Source: a virus. From it: a stretch of 64,000 nt of DNA. Below are positions 51,131 through 60,645 of this stretch, piece after piece. A program made the translations under genes and the position numbers. The stretch is taken from positions 92,274 through 156,273 of IMG/VR virus record IMGVR_UViG_3300030380_006185; one strand, given 5' to 3'. Under the pieces are notes generated by a model that made no database searches, had not been told where the DNA came from, and saw only the letters and a list, made by a program, of their open reading frames with translations. Each line of letters begins with the position of its first letter. Position 1 is the first letter of the stretch.

Positions 51131-52855
51131 CTAAGCAGGAAAAGTTGCTCCTGTTGGTAATACATTAAAGTCTAGTACTATAAATTCAACTGATCTTGTT
51201 GGTTTTAAATATATTTGTCCAATTAATTGATTATTATCTATCACGTCAGGTGGATTATTTGATTCATCCATTATTACTCTATAATCAATTAAACCTTGTC
51301 TGTTTTGAACATCTGCTAAATAAGGGTTTACTTGAGATAAAAAGTTATTTCTAGTATTAACATCATTTTGTTCAAATACTAAAGTATCTGCTACTTGGGA
51401 AATAAAATCTTTTAATTCAATTAATAAACGTCTTACATTTACACGATCTAAAGCACTTCTTCTTTTTTGTAATGTTTTTTGTCCAAATACAACAACTCCA
51501 GTATTAGGAAAAGTTGAGATTGCATTTACTTTATTTTCATAAAGTGTATCTCTGTTTCCTTGGGTTAAATTTCTTTCTGCTCTAACTACTGTTGGAAGTA
51601 GTCCCCTTGTTTGTCCTGCAGGAGCAAACCATGGTTCAGCAATTCTATCATTAAACGCATATACTCCTGGTATCATTGTTGAAGCAGGAACCCAAATTTG
51701 AGTACCTAAATTAGGGTCAATAGTTTTAGTCCAAGGCCAATAAGTAGCAGCATACGAAGTATTATAATTCGCTGCATTTGTAGCTACTGGGGTTATATTT
51801 GATCCATATCCTGCAATATCAATTATAGCTATTGCATCTCCTCTTTCTTCAATTGCTGTAATTAGTTGAGTAGCTACAGGGGAATGGGTAGAGAAATTAG
51901 TTCCATCAGCTATTATACCAGGCATTGAAATCATATTATATCTAAATGCTTCTCTATTAGAAAGAAGTGAAATAGATTCTGTATAAGCAGAAGCAGGTAA
52001 ACCTTGTGTGTTACTATTATTTATATTTTCATAATAATTTCCTGATGATCCTGGAAGGTTAGTACCTGTAGCAGCTCCAAATGAACCACTTCCTAAAGAA
52101 GGTAAAGAACCTGTAAATTCAGGTTTTGCATCACCATCATTATCAAAATATTTTGGTGTTAATGTATTTACTTGTTTTACTCTAACATATCTAGATTGGT
52201 TTGGAAAGTCACCTTGAAGGTTAAGAAAATATTCTCCATTATCTTCTGAAACTGTTTGGGTTTGGTTTCCTATTACTTTTTCTACATAATTAGATGAATA
52301 TGGGTCTAGTGATAAATTACTCCATGTTTCTAATCTTGAAGGTGAAAGTGTTGTATCATCACCTCTTCTAATTACTAATTCAAATGTACCTTCATTTATA
52401 TTCCTATTTGTAATTTGCCATCTAATATTATCATCAGTACCATTTACTAATGAACCGTCAGCATTTTCTGATCCAGTGCTATTCATGATAATACCTTCTG
52501 TAAGTGTTTCTAACACAATAGATGCTGAAGTATTTGCATTTTCAATAATAGATGATGTTGCAGGAGTAAATGATCCACTTACTACACGTGTAACTAACAT
52601 TGAAGTACCACCATTCTGGAAGTAGTTATATATTGAAATAGAGGTAAAATATGAATATGTTTGACTACCACTTTCAAAAGTAGATCCAAACTTACTTTGA
52701 TAATCACTATATGTTGTACATATTGTTGGGATACCAACAGGTCCTTTAACTGTAGGTCCTATTATAGCGGCTCCTGCTTGGATTGGGGTTGATGTTATAA
52801 AAGATTGATCATTTTCAATTGCTAATACCCCGGGTGATACAATAGTTTCTGCCAT
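51131..52855 (-). CDS. 18: Tail sheath protein, copy 2 (T4 gp18-like)
   Basis: The 574-residue protein is a close paralog of the preceding sheath gene over its full length (AGAAIIGPTVKGPVGIPTIC, TRVVSGSFTPATSSIIENAN, VVFGQKTLQKRRSALDRVNV, RLLIELKDFISQVADTLVFE). Differences cluster in the middle domain. Two sheath subunits may form a mixed or specialised sheath, or be switched in expression. Which one builds the tail is unknown. Confidence 0.92.
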   Translation of the reverse strand: MAETIVSPGVLAIENDQSFITSTPIQAGAAIIGPTVKGPVGIPTICTTYSDYQSKFGSTFESGSQTYSYFTSISIYNYFQNGGTSMLVTRVVSGSFTPATSSIIENANTSASIVLETLTEGIIMNSTGSENADGSLVNGTDDNIRWQITNRNINEGTFELVIRRGDDTTLSPSRLETWSNLSLDPYSSNYVEKVIGNQTQTVSEDNGEYFLNLQGDFPNQSRYVRVKQVNTLTPKYFDNDGDAKPEFTGSLPSLGSGSFGAATGTNLPGSSGNYYENINNSNTQGLPASAYTESISLLSNREAFRYNMISMPGIIADGTNFSTHSPVATQLITAIEERGDAIAIIDIAGYGSNITPVATNAANYNTSYAATYWPWTKTIDPNLGTQIWVPASTMIPGVYAFNDRIAEPWFAPAGQTRGLLPTVVRAERNLTQGNRDTLYENKVNAISTFPNTGVVVFGQKTLQKRRSALDRVNVRRLLIELKDFISQVADTLVFEQNDVNTRNNFLSQVNPYLADVQNRQGLIDYRVIMDESNNPPDVIDNNQLIGQIYLKPTRSVEFIVLDFNVLPTGATFPA

Positions 52856-52874
52856 TTGTTAATAGATTATTTTG

Positions 52875-52884
52875 TTATAAATAT
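52875..52884 (-). promoter_or_regulatory. Late-type motif ATATTTATAA
   Basis: The motif lies 19 bases upstream of sheath copy 2. Confidence 0.55.
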
Positions 52885-52902
52885 ATCATAGTTTAATTTA
52901 AA

Positions 52903-53175
52903 TTAATCTATTTTTTGGATCTCCCCCGAATCTGGTTTTATATTTATATCTCCATATTTATCAAACATGGATTTACTAAAATCTTTTTCACGTTGTGTTA
53001 AAGTTTGGAGAAAAATTTTACCTTTTTCTTTACGGTCTTCAAGTTGAAGTTTTGTAATTTCAATTTCACCTAACTCAACTATCAATGCTTGAGTTTGGGT
53101 TTGAATTTCTTTAAGTGTTTTTAATTCTTCTTCTGTTAAAAACTTTTTTTCTTCTTTATTTGTAACAATTGACAT
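52903..53175 (-). CDS. Small coiled-coil protein
   Basis: The 90-residue protein is almost entirely heptad coiled coil (LTEEELKTLKEIQTQTQALI, VELGEIEITKLQLEDRKEKG) with an acidic end. Comparable small proteins occur beside tail genes in marine phages. Function unknown. Confidence 0.6.
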   Translation of the reverse strand: MSIVTNKEEKKFLTEEELKTLKEIQTQTQALIVELGEIEITKLQLEDRKEKGKIFLQTLTQREKDFSKSMFDKYGDINIKPDSGEIQKID

Positions 53176-53186
53176 ATCTTTTATTT

Positions 53187-53921
53187 TTATAAATTAAATC
53201 TATATTTTAAAGCATTATAGTTTTGCAATACTTCTGTATCAGTTAGAATTTTATCATATAATTGTACGCAAGCTATACTACCACTCCAACTATTTTCAGC
53301 ATCTATACCACCAATTTTAACTTGATTATCTGTTACTTTAATACCACTAGAGTAATCTGTTGATTCAAATGCCGAACCATTTACAGATACTGATAGTTTT
53401 TGATTTATATTATCATGGCATCCAACTAAATAATACCAATTTCCCCTTTCAACACGTTCTGTAGAAACAAAAGATGTTTCAGTTGATCCATTATTAGATG
53501 CTTGAACACTAACACTACCTATTGAATTTGAAGAGGCTGAGATTTGTAATTTAAATACTTTATTATTTCCTGATGTGTCCCATTTAGAAATTATATCATT
53601 ATTTGTACCATAAGGAGCACCACCATCAAATAAAGTTCCTACATAAACCCAACAAGCGAATGATAAATCAGTATAAGTAGTAGAGTATGGGTTTTGAGCT
53701 TCTATTTTTCCAATAGAATTTAAAGAAAAAAATCCAAGATTATCAGTATTATAATTTACAGAACTACTTACACTACCTGTTAAGTTGTTTACTAAACTAT
53801 AAGTGGTAGAATCTGAAGTGTCTCCACTTCCAGAGATATATGATTTATGGTTAGCAGCATCTATATAAAATACTAAACCATCAGTAACTATTTGATTAAT
53901 ACCTCCTTGTACTTTGCTCAT
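53187..53921 (-). CDS. LamG/concanavalin-like virion protein A
   Basis: The 244-residue protein has the LamG-like beta-sandwich pattern: GLVFYIDAANHKSYISGSGD, SFACWVYVG, GNWYYLVGCHDNINQKLSVS and IACVQLYDKILTDTEVLQNY. Its C-terminus NYNALKYRF is shared with the two neighbours. Such domains bind carbohydrate and often decorate capsids or fibres. It is preceded at 23 bases by a late-type motif. Confidence 0.7.
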   Translation of the reverse strand: MSKVQGGINQIVTDGLVFYIDAANHKSYISGSGDTSDSTTYSLVNNLTGSVSSSVNYNTDNLGFFSLNSIGKIEAQNPYSTTYTDLSFACWVYVGTLFDGGAPYGTNNDIISKWDTSGNNKVFKLQISASSNSIGSVSVQASNNGSTETSFVSTERVERGNWYYLVGCHDNINQKLSVSVNGSAFESTDYSSGIKVTDNQVKIGGIDAENSWSGSIACVQLYDKILTDTEVLQNYNALKYRFNL

Positions 53922-53944
53922 TTATCGTAAATTAGTTATTCTAT

Positions 53945-53954
53945 TTATAAATAT
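53945..53954 (-). promoter_or_regulatory. Late-type motif ATATTTATAA
   Basis: The motif lies 23 bases upstream of the first LamG-like gene. Confidence 0.5.
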
Positions 53955-53974
53955 TTAAAAATTAGTTAATAAAA

Positions 53975-54670
53975 TTACAAACTAAATCTTGTCTTTAGTG
54001 CATTATAATTTTTTACAATCTCAGAAGGAGATAATATTCTATTATATATAGCACAATTAGATATGTAACCTTTCATAGAATAATTAGTAGTTGGAAAACT
54101 TGAACCTCCTAACCGATGAATAGAATCATTAAAAGAAATATTAGAATTTTCTAATAAAGTAGGAGATAAAACTGTATTGGTATAAATAGATCCTGTTCCT
54201 GTTGTATTGTTATAAGTAAAAACAGCATTGTTCCACTCATTAAAGGAAGAAGTAGAATTTATTAATGTAATGTCATCAGGAGTAGCAAAATCTACTGTTA
54301 TAGGTCTATTAGGAAGAGTATTATGTACTAATAATCTATTATCCCCATCTACTAAATTTCCTATTAAAGTACTATAAAGTGCTGACCCAACAGTTCCTGT
54401 TCCTGTTATTTTAAACCAAACAGAAATAGTAAAGTCTTCTACATTTTCTAAGGGAGGAATTTCAATGGTTGCATTAGCTCCTCCATCAAATGCCCAAGAT
54501 CCTGCAGCTTCACTTCCACTAAAGCTTACGCCGCTATAAATACTTCCTGTTTCATTATTAACAAGGTTATTACATATAGAACTACCACTAGTATAACAAC
54601 GAGGACTAGCAGAGTCTAAATAATATAATAAACCTTTTGATGAAATATTTGATCCTACTACTCCACTCAT
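53975..54670 (-). CDS. LamG/concanavalin-like virion protein B
   Basis: The 231-residue protein has GLLYYLDSASPRCYTSGSSI, FTISVWFKITGTGTVGSALY, WNNAVFTYNNTTGTGSIYTN and CAIYNRILSPSEIVKNYNAL. It is a paralog of the flanking proteins. Its start overlaps the stop of the upstream LamG-like gene by 4 bases. Likely carbohydrate binding. Confidence 0.7.
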   Translation of the reverse strand: MSGVVGSNISSKGLLYYLDSASPRCYTSGSSICNNLVNNETGSIYSGVSFSGSEAAGSWAFDGGANATIEIPPLENVEDFTISVWFKITGTGTVGSALYSTLIGNLVDGDNRLLVHNTLPNRPITVDFATPDDITLINSTSSFNEWNNAVFTYNNTTGTGSIYTNTVLSPTLLENSNISFNDSIHRLGGSSFPTTNYSMKGYISNCAIYNRILSPSEIVKNYNALKTRFSL

Positions 54671-55440
54671 AATCCAAATCGGGTTTTAGTTGTATTATAA
54701 TTTCTTGCTACTTCATCGGATGATAAAGTTCTAGTATAAATTTGCACCATTGCTAACTCCCCTGAAAATCTATACGCCCCTGAAGATCCACCTTTTCCTA
54801 TATCTGGTTCATCTATAGCTGGATTTACTGAGCTGGTTCTGCTTTGAGAGATGGGGATAAGGGATGAGGTTACTTCAAGACCATTTATATAAAAAGTAGT
54901 AGTAGTTGTATTATCACCATTATTTTTACCTGTTACTGTAACATGATTAAATGGGTTTGGGTAACTAGATGTAGTAAAAAGTGAATATGTTGAGGATCTG
55001 GGAGAATGAAAAATACCATTAGTTATTACAACAATAATATTGTCATTTGTTATCCTAAACCATCCCCTCTGTGTTGAAGTTCCCATTGATCCTAAATAAA
55101 TAACAGCCCCCTGAATTCCAGTATACTCTCTGTTATGATTTACCCATGTAGAATAAGTAAAATTATCAGGCATATTTTTGATAGGGGAATTTGTTGCTTT
55201 CCAATAATCATCAGTCCCATCAAATTCAAAAATATTCCCATAAGATGAAGTTGCTATAGTAGCGCCCCCTTGTGAATCTAATCTTTTAAATATAGATGAT
55301 TCTGATCCTGAGGGTAGTTCAGGTCTTCCTAAGTTAAATATTTCAGTCCCACCAACACTACCACATTTTGGGTTTTGTGCATCAATGTAAAATACTAAAC
55401 TATTATCATTTACTATATTTGGTGAAAAACTAAAACTCAT
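54667..55440 (-). CDS. LamG/concanavalin-like virion protein C
   Basis: The 257-residue protein has SLVFYIDAQNPKCGSVGGTE, FTYSTWVNHNREYTGIQGAV, NPFNHVTVTGKNNGDNTTTT and ELAMVQIYTRTLSSDEVARN. It is the first of three LamG-like genes and begins the run after the fibre-like protein. Likely a receptor-binding or decoration protein. Confidence 0.7.
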   Translation of the reverse strand: MSFSFSPNIVNDNSLVFYIDAQNPKCGSVGGTEIFNLGRPELPSGSESSIFKRLDSQGGATIATSSYGNIFEFDGTDDYWKATNSPIKNMPDNFTYSTWVNHNREYTGIQGAVIYLGSMGTSTQRGWFRITNDNIIVVITNGIFHSPRSSTYSLFTTSSYPNPFNHVTVTGKNNGDNTTTTTFYINGLEVTSSLIPISQSRTSSVNPAIDEPDIGKGGSSGAYRFSGELAMVQIYTRTLSSDEVARNYNTTKTRFGL

Positions 55441-55441
55441 T

Positions 55442-56305
55442 TTATATTGCTCTTACACTTGTTTTTATTACCCAATTATTTGAAGTAGCAGATCCTGTTA
55501 ACACAACATTTTCACCTGAAAATACAACCCCAAATCTAAATCCTAATGTATTTCCTATATCAGGAGAGGTGGTTTCTGATGATGTTATATTAGTTGTTCC
55601 AGGTATCCAAACAGAAGTTATTTTTCCTGATCTAGCATTTGAAGCAGATTTTGCTGTATATTCAAAGAATGCACTATTATATGAAGAAGTTGGAATACCA
55701 TCATATATTGTAGTATCCCCAGAATCAGCATTAACTGTAACTGAAGTGTGTAAAACAGGTGCAGCAAAATTTCCTATTGTAACTGTATCATCTGAAAATA
55801 CTTCTAAAATTGAAGTACCTGAAATGTCATTTACTGAAAATAGACTTCCTGAAAGTGAATCGGATATTGAAAACATTTCTCCTAATGAACCATTAACTAC
55901 AAGTATAGGGTTAGAGGAACCACTTCCTTCTACTGTTAATTGCTGATTTCCGGAACTTGAAACAGCAAATGAACCTGTTACATTTGAAGGTCCTATAACA
56001 GCTAAACTACCAGTTATTTCAGCTGATCCTGTAAATGGAAAACCTGCTCCACTGCCTCCACCAGCATTTTCAGCATATGAAGCTGTTACAGCATATGAAG
56101 AACTTAAGGAGTTCATAGCATATGAAGCTGTTAATTCGTTAACTATTGTTGGTTGACCAGTAATTGAACCTGTTACAGTTAGTGAACCTGATATTGTAAT
56201 ATCATAGTCATCAATCCCTGTAAAAGCATCTACAGATTGTGTAACATGAAATGCTTTAACTGTATTTCCTGTGGTTATTCCAGTTTTTGAGAGAGTCTTT
56301 GCCAT
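55442..56305 (-). CDS. Ser/Thr-rich fibre-like virion protein
   Basis: The 287-residue protein is rich in Ser, Thr, Gly and Ala, with tripartite repeats (LTASYAMNSLSSSYAVTASY, VTGSFAVSSSGNQQLTVEGS) and beta-rich C-terminal segments. The repeat composition fits a trimeric tail fibre shaft or collar-type protein. It starts with a late-type motif 12 bases upstream. Confidence 0.6.
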   Translation of the reverse strand: MAKTLSKTGITTGNTVKAFHVTQSVDAFTGIDDYDITISGSLTVTGSITGQPTIVNELTASYAMNSLSSSYAVTASYAENAGGGSGAGFPFTGSAEITGSLAVIGPSNVTGSFAVSSSGNQQLTVEGSGSSNPILVVNGSLGEMFSISDSLSGSLFSVNDISGTSILEVFSDDTVTIGNFAAPVLHTSVTVNADSGDTTIYDGIPTSSYNSAFFEYTAKSASNARSGKITSVWIPGTTNITSSETTSPDIGNTLGFRFGVVFSGENVVLTGSATSNNWVIKTSVRAI

Positions 56306-56317
56306 TTAAATATTTTA

Positions 56318-56327
56318 TTATAAATAT
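56318..56327 (-). promoter_or_regulatory. Late-type motif ATATTTATAA
   Basis: The motif lies 12 bases upstream of the fibre-like gene. Confidence 0.55.
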
Positions 56328-56334
56328 TGGTTTT

Positions 56335-56472
56335 TTATCTACCTTGACCTCTATAAGCTTTTTTATAATTTTTAGATTTTTTTAATTTAGAGGTGTTGTT
56401 TTTTGAATGAACACCAGGTCTTTTAATTTTTGAAACATCTTTTGAATTTGAAACTGAGGATAGTCTTGCCAT
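56335..56472 (-). CDS. 45-residue basic peptide
   Basis: ATG 56472 opens a 45-residue frame: ARLSSVSNSKDVSKIKRPGV then a Lys/Asn-rich part ending NYKKAYRGQGR. It is strongly basic and likely binds nucleic acid or an acidic partner. The gene lies between fibre-like and large structural genes. Function unknown. Confidence 0.55.
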   Translation of the reverse strand: MARLSSVSNSKDVSKIKRPGVHSKNNTSKLKKSKNYKKAYRGQGR

Positions 56473-56509
56473 TTTTTATTTTTGTTTTAATTTATGTATG
56501 AATATTTAA

Positions 56510-56519
56510 TAATAAATAT
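56510..56519 (-). promoter_or_regulatory. Late-type motif variant ATATTTATTA
   Basis: The variant lies 37 bases upstream of the basic peptide gene. Confidence 0.4.
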
Positions 56520-56523
56520 TAAA

Positions 56524-58101
56524 TTAGGCGGGAATAAATGGGATTGTTAGATCAACATAAGTAGACTCAGCGGCTGCAACTGCAGCATTATAAGCTGGGA
56601 TGTCTACAGTATTGTTTCCTTCATTAGTTATTGCCAAGAGGAAGTTATTTCCATCAAATTGTATATTCAACCAATTTGTAGTAAATGTATTTTCAGCATA
56701 TTGGCTACCAAAAGAACTAACATGACTATTAGAGAAAACATTAGTATCTGTAAAGTAGGTTTGAAGATATGTAACTAACTGTACACCTGTGCCAGTGAAT
56801 TCATCTCCTAAAGCTTCAGCTAGTAAATCATGGAAAGTATCCCAGTCATATCCTAGTCTTAAACCTTCATTTACAAAGCGCATTACTTCGTAAGCAAACC
56901 ACACATTTGTTACAGCATTGGCTAACCCATTTGCACTATTTACTCTATTAATTATTACATCAAAAATAGTATTAAATAATGTCATTCCAGTATCTATTTC
57001 CATCCATTGTAGTTCTTCTACAGATAAATGTGAAAAATCTAAAGGACCATCATAACCATAACCTAATTCATCTTCAGAAGTAGTTTCTGAATCTTCACTT
57101 TCTGGGGGAGATTCTAAAGGTAGACTTTCTGGGGGGCTTTCTAAATCTATATTTTCTGAGGGGGGTAAGGGTGGGTAAGGGCTAGGTGGTGATGATAAAA
57201 ATTCACTTCCTGCTCCTTCTACCTCTAATCCTATAATTACTTGAGATTTACTATTATATTTTTTAATAGATTTTAATTGTTTTTGTATATTATCTGGGAT
57301 AATATGTCCATGCATATTTAATGTAAATGTAGATTTTACTATTCTATCTTGTCCATCATTTAATTCTACTGTTGTTGTATATGAATCTATAGTAGCTTTA
57401 AATTTAAATCTTTCAGGATCACCCCAATATGAATCAGAAGCATAATTAATTGCTTCAACAATTTTATTTAGTTGGTCTATATAATAGGTTTGAATAGTAC
57501 AGCTATACTGTAGTTTTACATAATCTGGTATTATGTTAACTATAAATTGTTCAGTTGGTTTTCTATTATTTAAAGCATTAAAATTAGAATACGAATTTTT
57601 TGAATTATATGTTTTTTTAAATGTTGTAAATAAATTAGGAGTATTACCATCTAGTTTGTTGCCTACTGATCTATCTTTTTCAAATGAATCACGTTTAAAC
57701 ATAATGATAGGAGACATGATTCTACCTCTTTTATCTTTATAAAACCCATCTTTTTGAGCAGATTTCCATCTTTCAGGAGCACCGTAAATTATAGGTACTG
57801 CTATTCTTTTACCATTTTGAACAACAAATGGTTTTATTATATTTTGAAAATAATACATTATAGATTCATCTATATCTTGTAAACCTATTGTAAATGGTTT
57901 TGTTGTATCATTTTTAAATGAAAGTTGATTCGATCTATTATGATCTAAACCATTTTGTTCATTTGGTGTAAATTGAGTAAAATTACTAGGATTGTTTGGG
58001 TTACCTCTAGTGTCACCGTTTTCAGGGTTAACATAAGGGTTAACCAAATCATTTGAAATCTCTTTTTGAGATTTTGGGTTAGGTTTTCTGTTTTGAGGCA
58101 T
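56524..58101 (-). CDS. Large structural protein with paralog at window end
   Basis: The 525-residue protein has an N-terminal part with IIYGAPERWKSAQKDGFYKD and RGRIMSPIIMFKRD, a Pro/Ser/Glu-rich linker (SPPSPYPPLPPSENIDLESP) and a C-terminal helical domain (LRLGYDWDTFHDLLAEALGD). The C-terminal domain is repeated in the partial gene at 63273-64000, with 37 identical bases in both. It is probably a tail or neck structural component. The next genes belong to a glycosyltransferase island. Confidence 0.6.
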   Translation of the reverse strand: MPQNRKPNPKSQKEISNDLVNPYVNPENGDTRGNPNNPSNFTQFTPNEQNGLDHNRSNQLSFKNDTTKPFTIGLQDIDESIMYYFQNIIKPFVVQNGKRIAVPIIYGAPERWKSAQKDGFYKDKRGRIMSPIIMFKRDSFEKDRSVGNKLDGNTPNLFTTFKKTYNSKNSYSNFNALNNRKPTEQFIVNIIPDYVKLQYSCTIQTYYIDQLNKIVEAINYASDSYWGDPERFKFKATIDSYTTTVELNDGQDRIVKSTFTLNMHGHIIPDNIQKQLKSIKKYNSKSQVIIGLEVEGAGSEFLSSPPSPYPPLPPSENIDLESPPESLPLESPPESEDSETTSEDELGYGYDGPLDFSHLSVEELQWMEIDTGMTLFNTIFDVIINRVNSANGLANAVTNVWFAYEVMRFVNEGLRLGYDWDTFHDLLAEALGDEFTGTGVQLVTYLQTYFTDTNVFSNSHVSSFGSQYAENTFTTNWLNIQFDGNNFLLAITNEGNNTVDIPAYNAAVAAAESTYVDLTIPFIPA

Positions 58102-58106
58102 ATCGA

Positions 58107-58116
58107 TAATAAATAT
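58107..58116 (-). promoter_or_regulatory. Late-type motif variant ATATTTATTA
   Basis: The variant lies only 5 bases upstream of the 56524-58101 start, closer than usual. Confidence 0.4.
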
Positions 58117-58132
58117 GAACTAATGGATAGAA

Positions 58133-58495
58133 CTATAATTTAGGTTCCCAATCTTTAGGTTTATTATTTAAACCTCTAAAAATTTCCTTTTCATAGTCTT
58201 CCATTTCCTCCCAAGTCTGTGGTTGGAACTTAAAATATATCCAAGTTACAGGTATAAAAGTCCAACAAGCAATAAAAGGAATAGCCCAATTTTCATTTTC
58301 TCCTAAATATAAAAGAAAAGATGTTATAAACGCAATTACCATAATATAAGTTATTGGGTGTAATTTAAACATAAAGAATTTTTTATTTTTTTCTGGGTGT
58401 ATAATGGGTCTATACAAATTAAATAGTACTCTTCTTATTTTTTTATATCCACTAGGGTGTTTTACTAATAGTCTTTCGATTCTTTCTTTTTCCAT
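58133..58495 (-). CDS. Two-span membrane protein of the island
   Basis: The 120-residue protein has a basic N-terminus (KERIERLLVKHPSGYKKIRR), spans around LHPITYIMVIAFITSFLLYL and WAIPFIACWTFIPVTWIYF, and an acidic tail. It starts 3 bases after the upstream glycosyltransferase gene stop. Function unknown; it may anchor a glycosylation system. Confidence 0.6.
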   Translation of the reverse strand: MEKERIERLLVKHPSGYKKIRRVLFNLYRPIIHPEKNKKFFMFKLHPITYIMVIAFITSFLLYLGENENWAIPFIACWTFIPVTWIYFKFQPQTWEEMEDYEKEIFRGLNNKPKDWEPKL

Positions 58496-58498
58496 TTC

Positions 58499-59233
58499 TT
58501 ATCTACCTTCTTTATCTAGAGTTATTTTTATATGTTCTATACCAGTAAATTCATTTACATCAGTTATCCAGCCACCTTCCCATTGACCGCTATAAACATG
58601 TTCAATATGATTATCATATAATAAATGGGAATCATGTACATGCATAACTTCATTTTTATATTCAGTAACATATTTTTTCCTATCTTCACCAAAAAAAGTA
58701 ACAAAATTGTTTTCTTTTAAATAATTTTCAATACCATCAGTAAATACTGAAGGTCCAGTTAAGGTGTGAACCATATGTTCGTATTTAAAATCATCACAAT
58801 TTTTAATTCTTTTAATAGACTCATCTATTACACTTTTTAATAAAGGACTACCTTTAGGTGCTCCAAACACCCATTGACACAAATTTACATCATGTGGGTA
58901 TTCTGGGGTTAAAATTAGATTTGTTTCTTTTTGGAATAATGAATCTAAATCATTACCTATAAATATAGTATCCATATCAGCATATATGCCTCCATAATGG
59001 TATATAACACAATATCTCCATAAATCAGCTTTCATTACTGAGACTGGGAGATTATGGTAGATTTCGTATATGTCAGGGAAGTTTTCTTTCATAAAATCAT
59101 CAGCTTTTTTATCACTAAAGAAATTATGGGTATAACCTTTTACATCCCAAGATTGGTAACAATCAAATAATCTATCATTATCCATAACATAAGCCATAGA
59201 TTTATGTGTTTGGTATATTGTTTTTGGTATCAT
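58499..59233 (-). CDS. Glycosyltransferase, GT32-like (OCH1/DxD type)
   Basis: The 244-residue protein has IPKTIYQTHKSMAYVMDNDR, SVMKADLWRYCVIYHYGGIY and the metal-binding DMD at residues 86-88 (ADMDTIF), a typical GT32 mannosyltransferase-like pattern. It transfers a sugar, with manganese, to an unknown acceptor. Its start overlaps the upstream gene's stop by 4 bases. Confidence 0.8.
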   Translation of the reverse strand: MIPKTIYQTHKSMAYVMDNDRLFDCYQSWDVKGYTHNFFSDKKADDFMKENFPDIYEIYHNLPVSVMKADLWRYCVIYHYGGIYADMDTIFIGNDLDSLFQKETNLILTPEYPHDVNLCQWVFGAPKGSPLLKSVIDESIKRIKNCDDFKYEHMVHTLTGPSVFTDGIENYLKENNFVTFFGEDRKKYVTEYKNEVMHVHDSHLLYDNHIEHVYSGQWEGGWITDVNEFTGIEHIKITLDKEGR

Positions 59234-59943
59234 TTTTTGTATATGTTTTTATCTCTATGTAATACTGAGTAGTGTGCAATAGGGGTTTCGTGGTATAAAT
59301 ATTTACCATGATTTATAGTTTTAGTTTTTATTATGGGTTTGTTATGGTGAAGAATAAAGTCCATAGTGCCATTATCATCTCCAAATCTTACAAATTCAAA
59401 ACCTAATTTATATGAAACATCACTAGACTCTATTAATTTTTTAAACATAGTTGGGCCTGTTGGACAAAATGAACTATCCCCATAATAATTAGATTCTATA
59501 TTTTTTATTATTTGTTCTATAGCCTCTAAATAAATTTTATTTTTTGGTTTAGATGCCATAAAAGCTATTTCAATTGCATTTCTTCTAGCATTAGGAATGT
59601 AATCACCCTCAACTAAAATTAAATTATCATTTTCAAAATCTATAAAACTATTTATTGGTTCAAGAAATGTTTGAGTTAAATCACTCCAAATACCACCATT
59701 TTGATAAAGTACACAATATCTAAATAGATCTGCTTTATAAGCTGTAGGTATTAATGTGTTATAGGCTTTTAAAATTCTACTATTAAAATTTTTTGTAATA
59801 AATTCTAAACATTGAAAATCATCAAAATAAACTAATTCACACTCTGGGTTGTGTTTTATGGTTTTATTAAAAATGGTTTCTATTTCATTAGGTAGATTTG
59901 ATTTTTTAAAGGGACCTGTTTTATATATGATTTTTGGAATCAT
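59230..59943 (-). CDS. Glycosyltransferase, GT32-like with altered DxD
   Basis: The 237-residue protein has IPKIIYKTGPFKKSNLPNEI, AYKADLFRYCVLYQNGGIWS and then DLT in place of DxD (SDLTQTF, residues 87-93). The same change is found in the plus-strand gene 61204. The acceptor is unknown. It is coupled to its neighbours by 4-base overlaps. Confidence 0.75.
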   Translation of the reverse strand: MIPKIIYKTGPFKKSNLPNEIETIFNKTIKHNPECELVYFDDFQCLEFITKNFNSRILKAYNTLIPTAYKADLFRYCVLYQNGGIWSDLTQTFLEPINSFIDFENDNLILVEGDYIPNARRNAIEIAFMASKPKNKIYLEAIEQIIKNIESNYYGDSSFCPTGPTMFKKLIESSDVSYKLGFEFVRFGDDNGTMDFILHHNKPIIKTKTINHGKYLYHETPIAHYSVLHRDKNIYKK

Positions 59944-60572
59944 TTTTTATGTTTAAACAAACTGTTAAAAATTTCAAAAAAATATTCATTATCTTCATCG
60001 TTACCATAACCTAAACCATGATTGTTTTCTTTTGTATACAATTCAAAAAAGGTAATATTACCCATTTTTGTTATTTCATGTTTTAAATCTTCATTATTTG
60101 GATAATTAATATGACATAAAAGATGATGATTTTGAGTTATATCTGATAATGTTTTATTTAATTTAAAAATTTCAGACATTAATAGCTCATCCATTTTATT
60201 TTCTAAGTTTTTATAAGAACATATAAATAATTTTTTGTCTTCTAATTTTATAAATTCTCTAAACCTATTAACACATCTAACATAATAATCATAATCTATT
60301 TTTTGTCTTGGGTCTTTATGATTAAAGAAGTTTTCATGGTATAAAGTGTGACCTGCTTGTCTTTCATTATGTGGTTCATTTAATGCTATGTCTGTATAAT
60401 ATTTAGGGTCTAAAAAATCCTGGAAATCATTTTTTAATACTTCTGAAGTAAATTTTGGGGTAGTAAATAGCCAATCAAAAGGTAATGACATTTCCCTAAC
60501 ATTTATCATATTAAGTAAAGCCGCAGAGAAGCAATAATTACCCACAGAACAAGCATGCTTAAATTCAACCAT
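59940..60572 (-). CDS. DUF1796-like putative cysteine peptidase
   Basis: The 210-residue protein begins EFKHACSVGNYCFSAALLNM followed by VREMSLPFDWLF, matching DUF1796, a family proposed to be papain-like. Cys in the ACSVGNYC segment may be catalytic. These proteins often sit in surface polysaccharide clusters. Its start faces the divergent J-domain gene, with a motif variant between them. Confidence 0.65.
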   Translation of the reverse strand: MVEFKHACSVGNYCFSAALLNMINVREMSLPFDWLFTTPKFTSEVLKNDFQDFLDPKYYTDIALNEPHNERQAGHTLYHENFFNHKDPRQKIDYDYYVRCVNRFREFIKLEDKKLFICSYKNLENKMDELLMSEIFKLNKTLSDITQNHHLLCHINYPNNEDLKHEITKMGNITFFELYTKENNHGLGYGNDEDNEYFFEIFNSLFKHKK

Positions 60573-60591
60573 TTTAAATTGTTTTATATGT

Positions 60592-60601
60592 GTATAAATA
60601 T
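60592..60601 (-). promoter_or_regulatory. Late-type motif variant in divergent region (minus)
   Basis: Coding-strand ATATTTATAC lies 19 bases upstream of the minus-strand DUF1796-like gene. Confidence 0.45.
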
Positions 60602-60620
60602 AAAAAAAGAATTAACTATT

Positions 60621-60643
60621 TATTTATAGTAGAATATTTATAA
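60621..60643 (+). promoter_or_regulatory. Late-type motifs in divergent region (plus)
   Basis: On the plus strand TATTTATAGT at 60621 and ATATTTATAA at 60634-60643 precede the J-domain gene ATG at 60646. The second is only 2 bases from the ATG. The match on the opposite strand supports an oriented signal. Confidence 0.45.
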
Positions 60644-60645
60644 TC

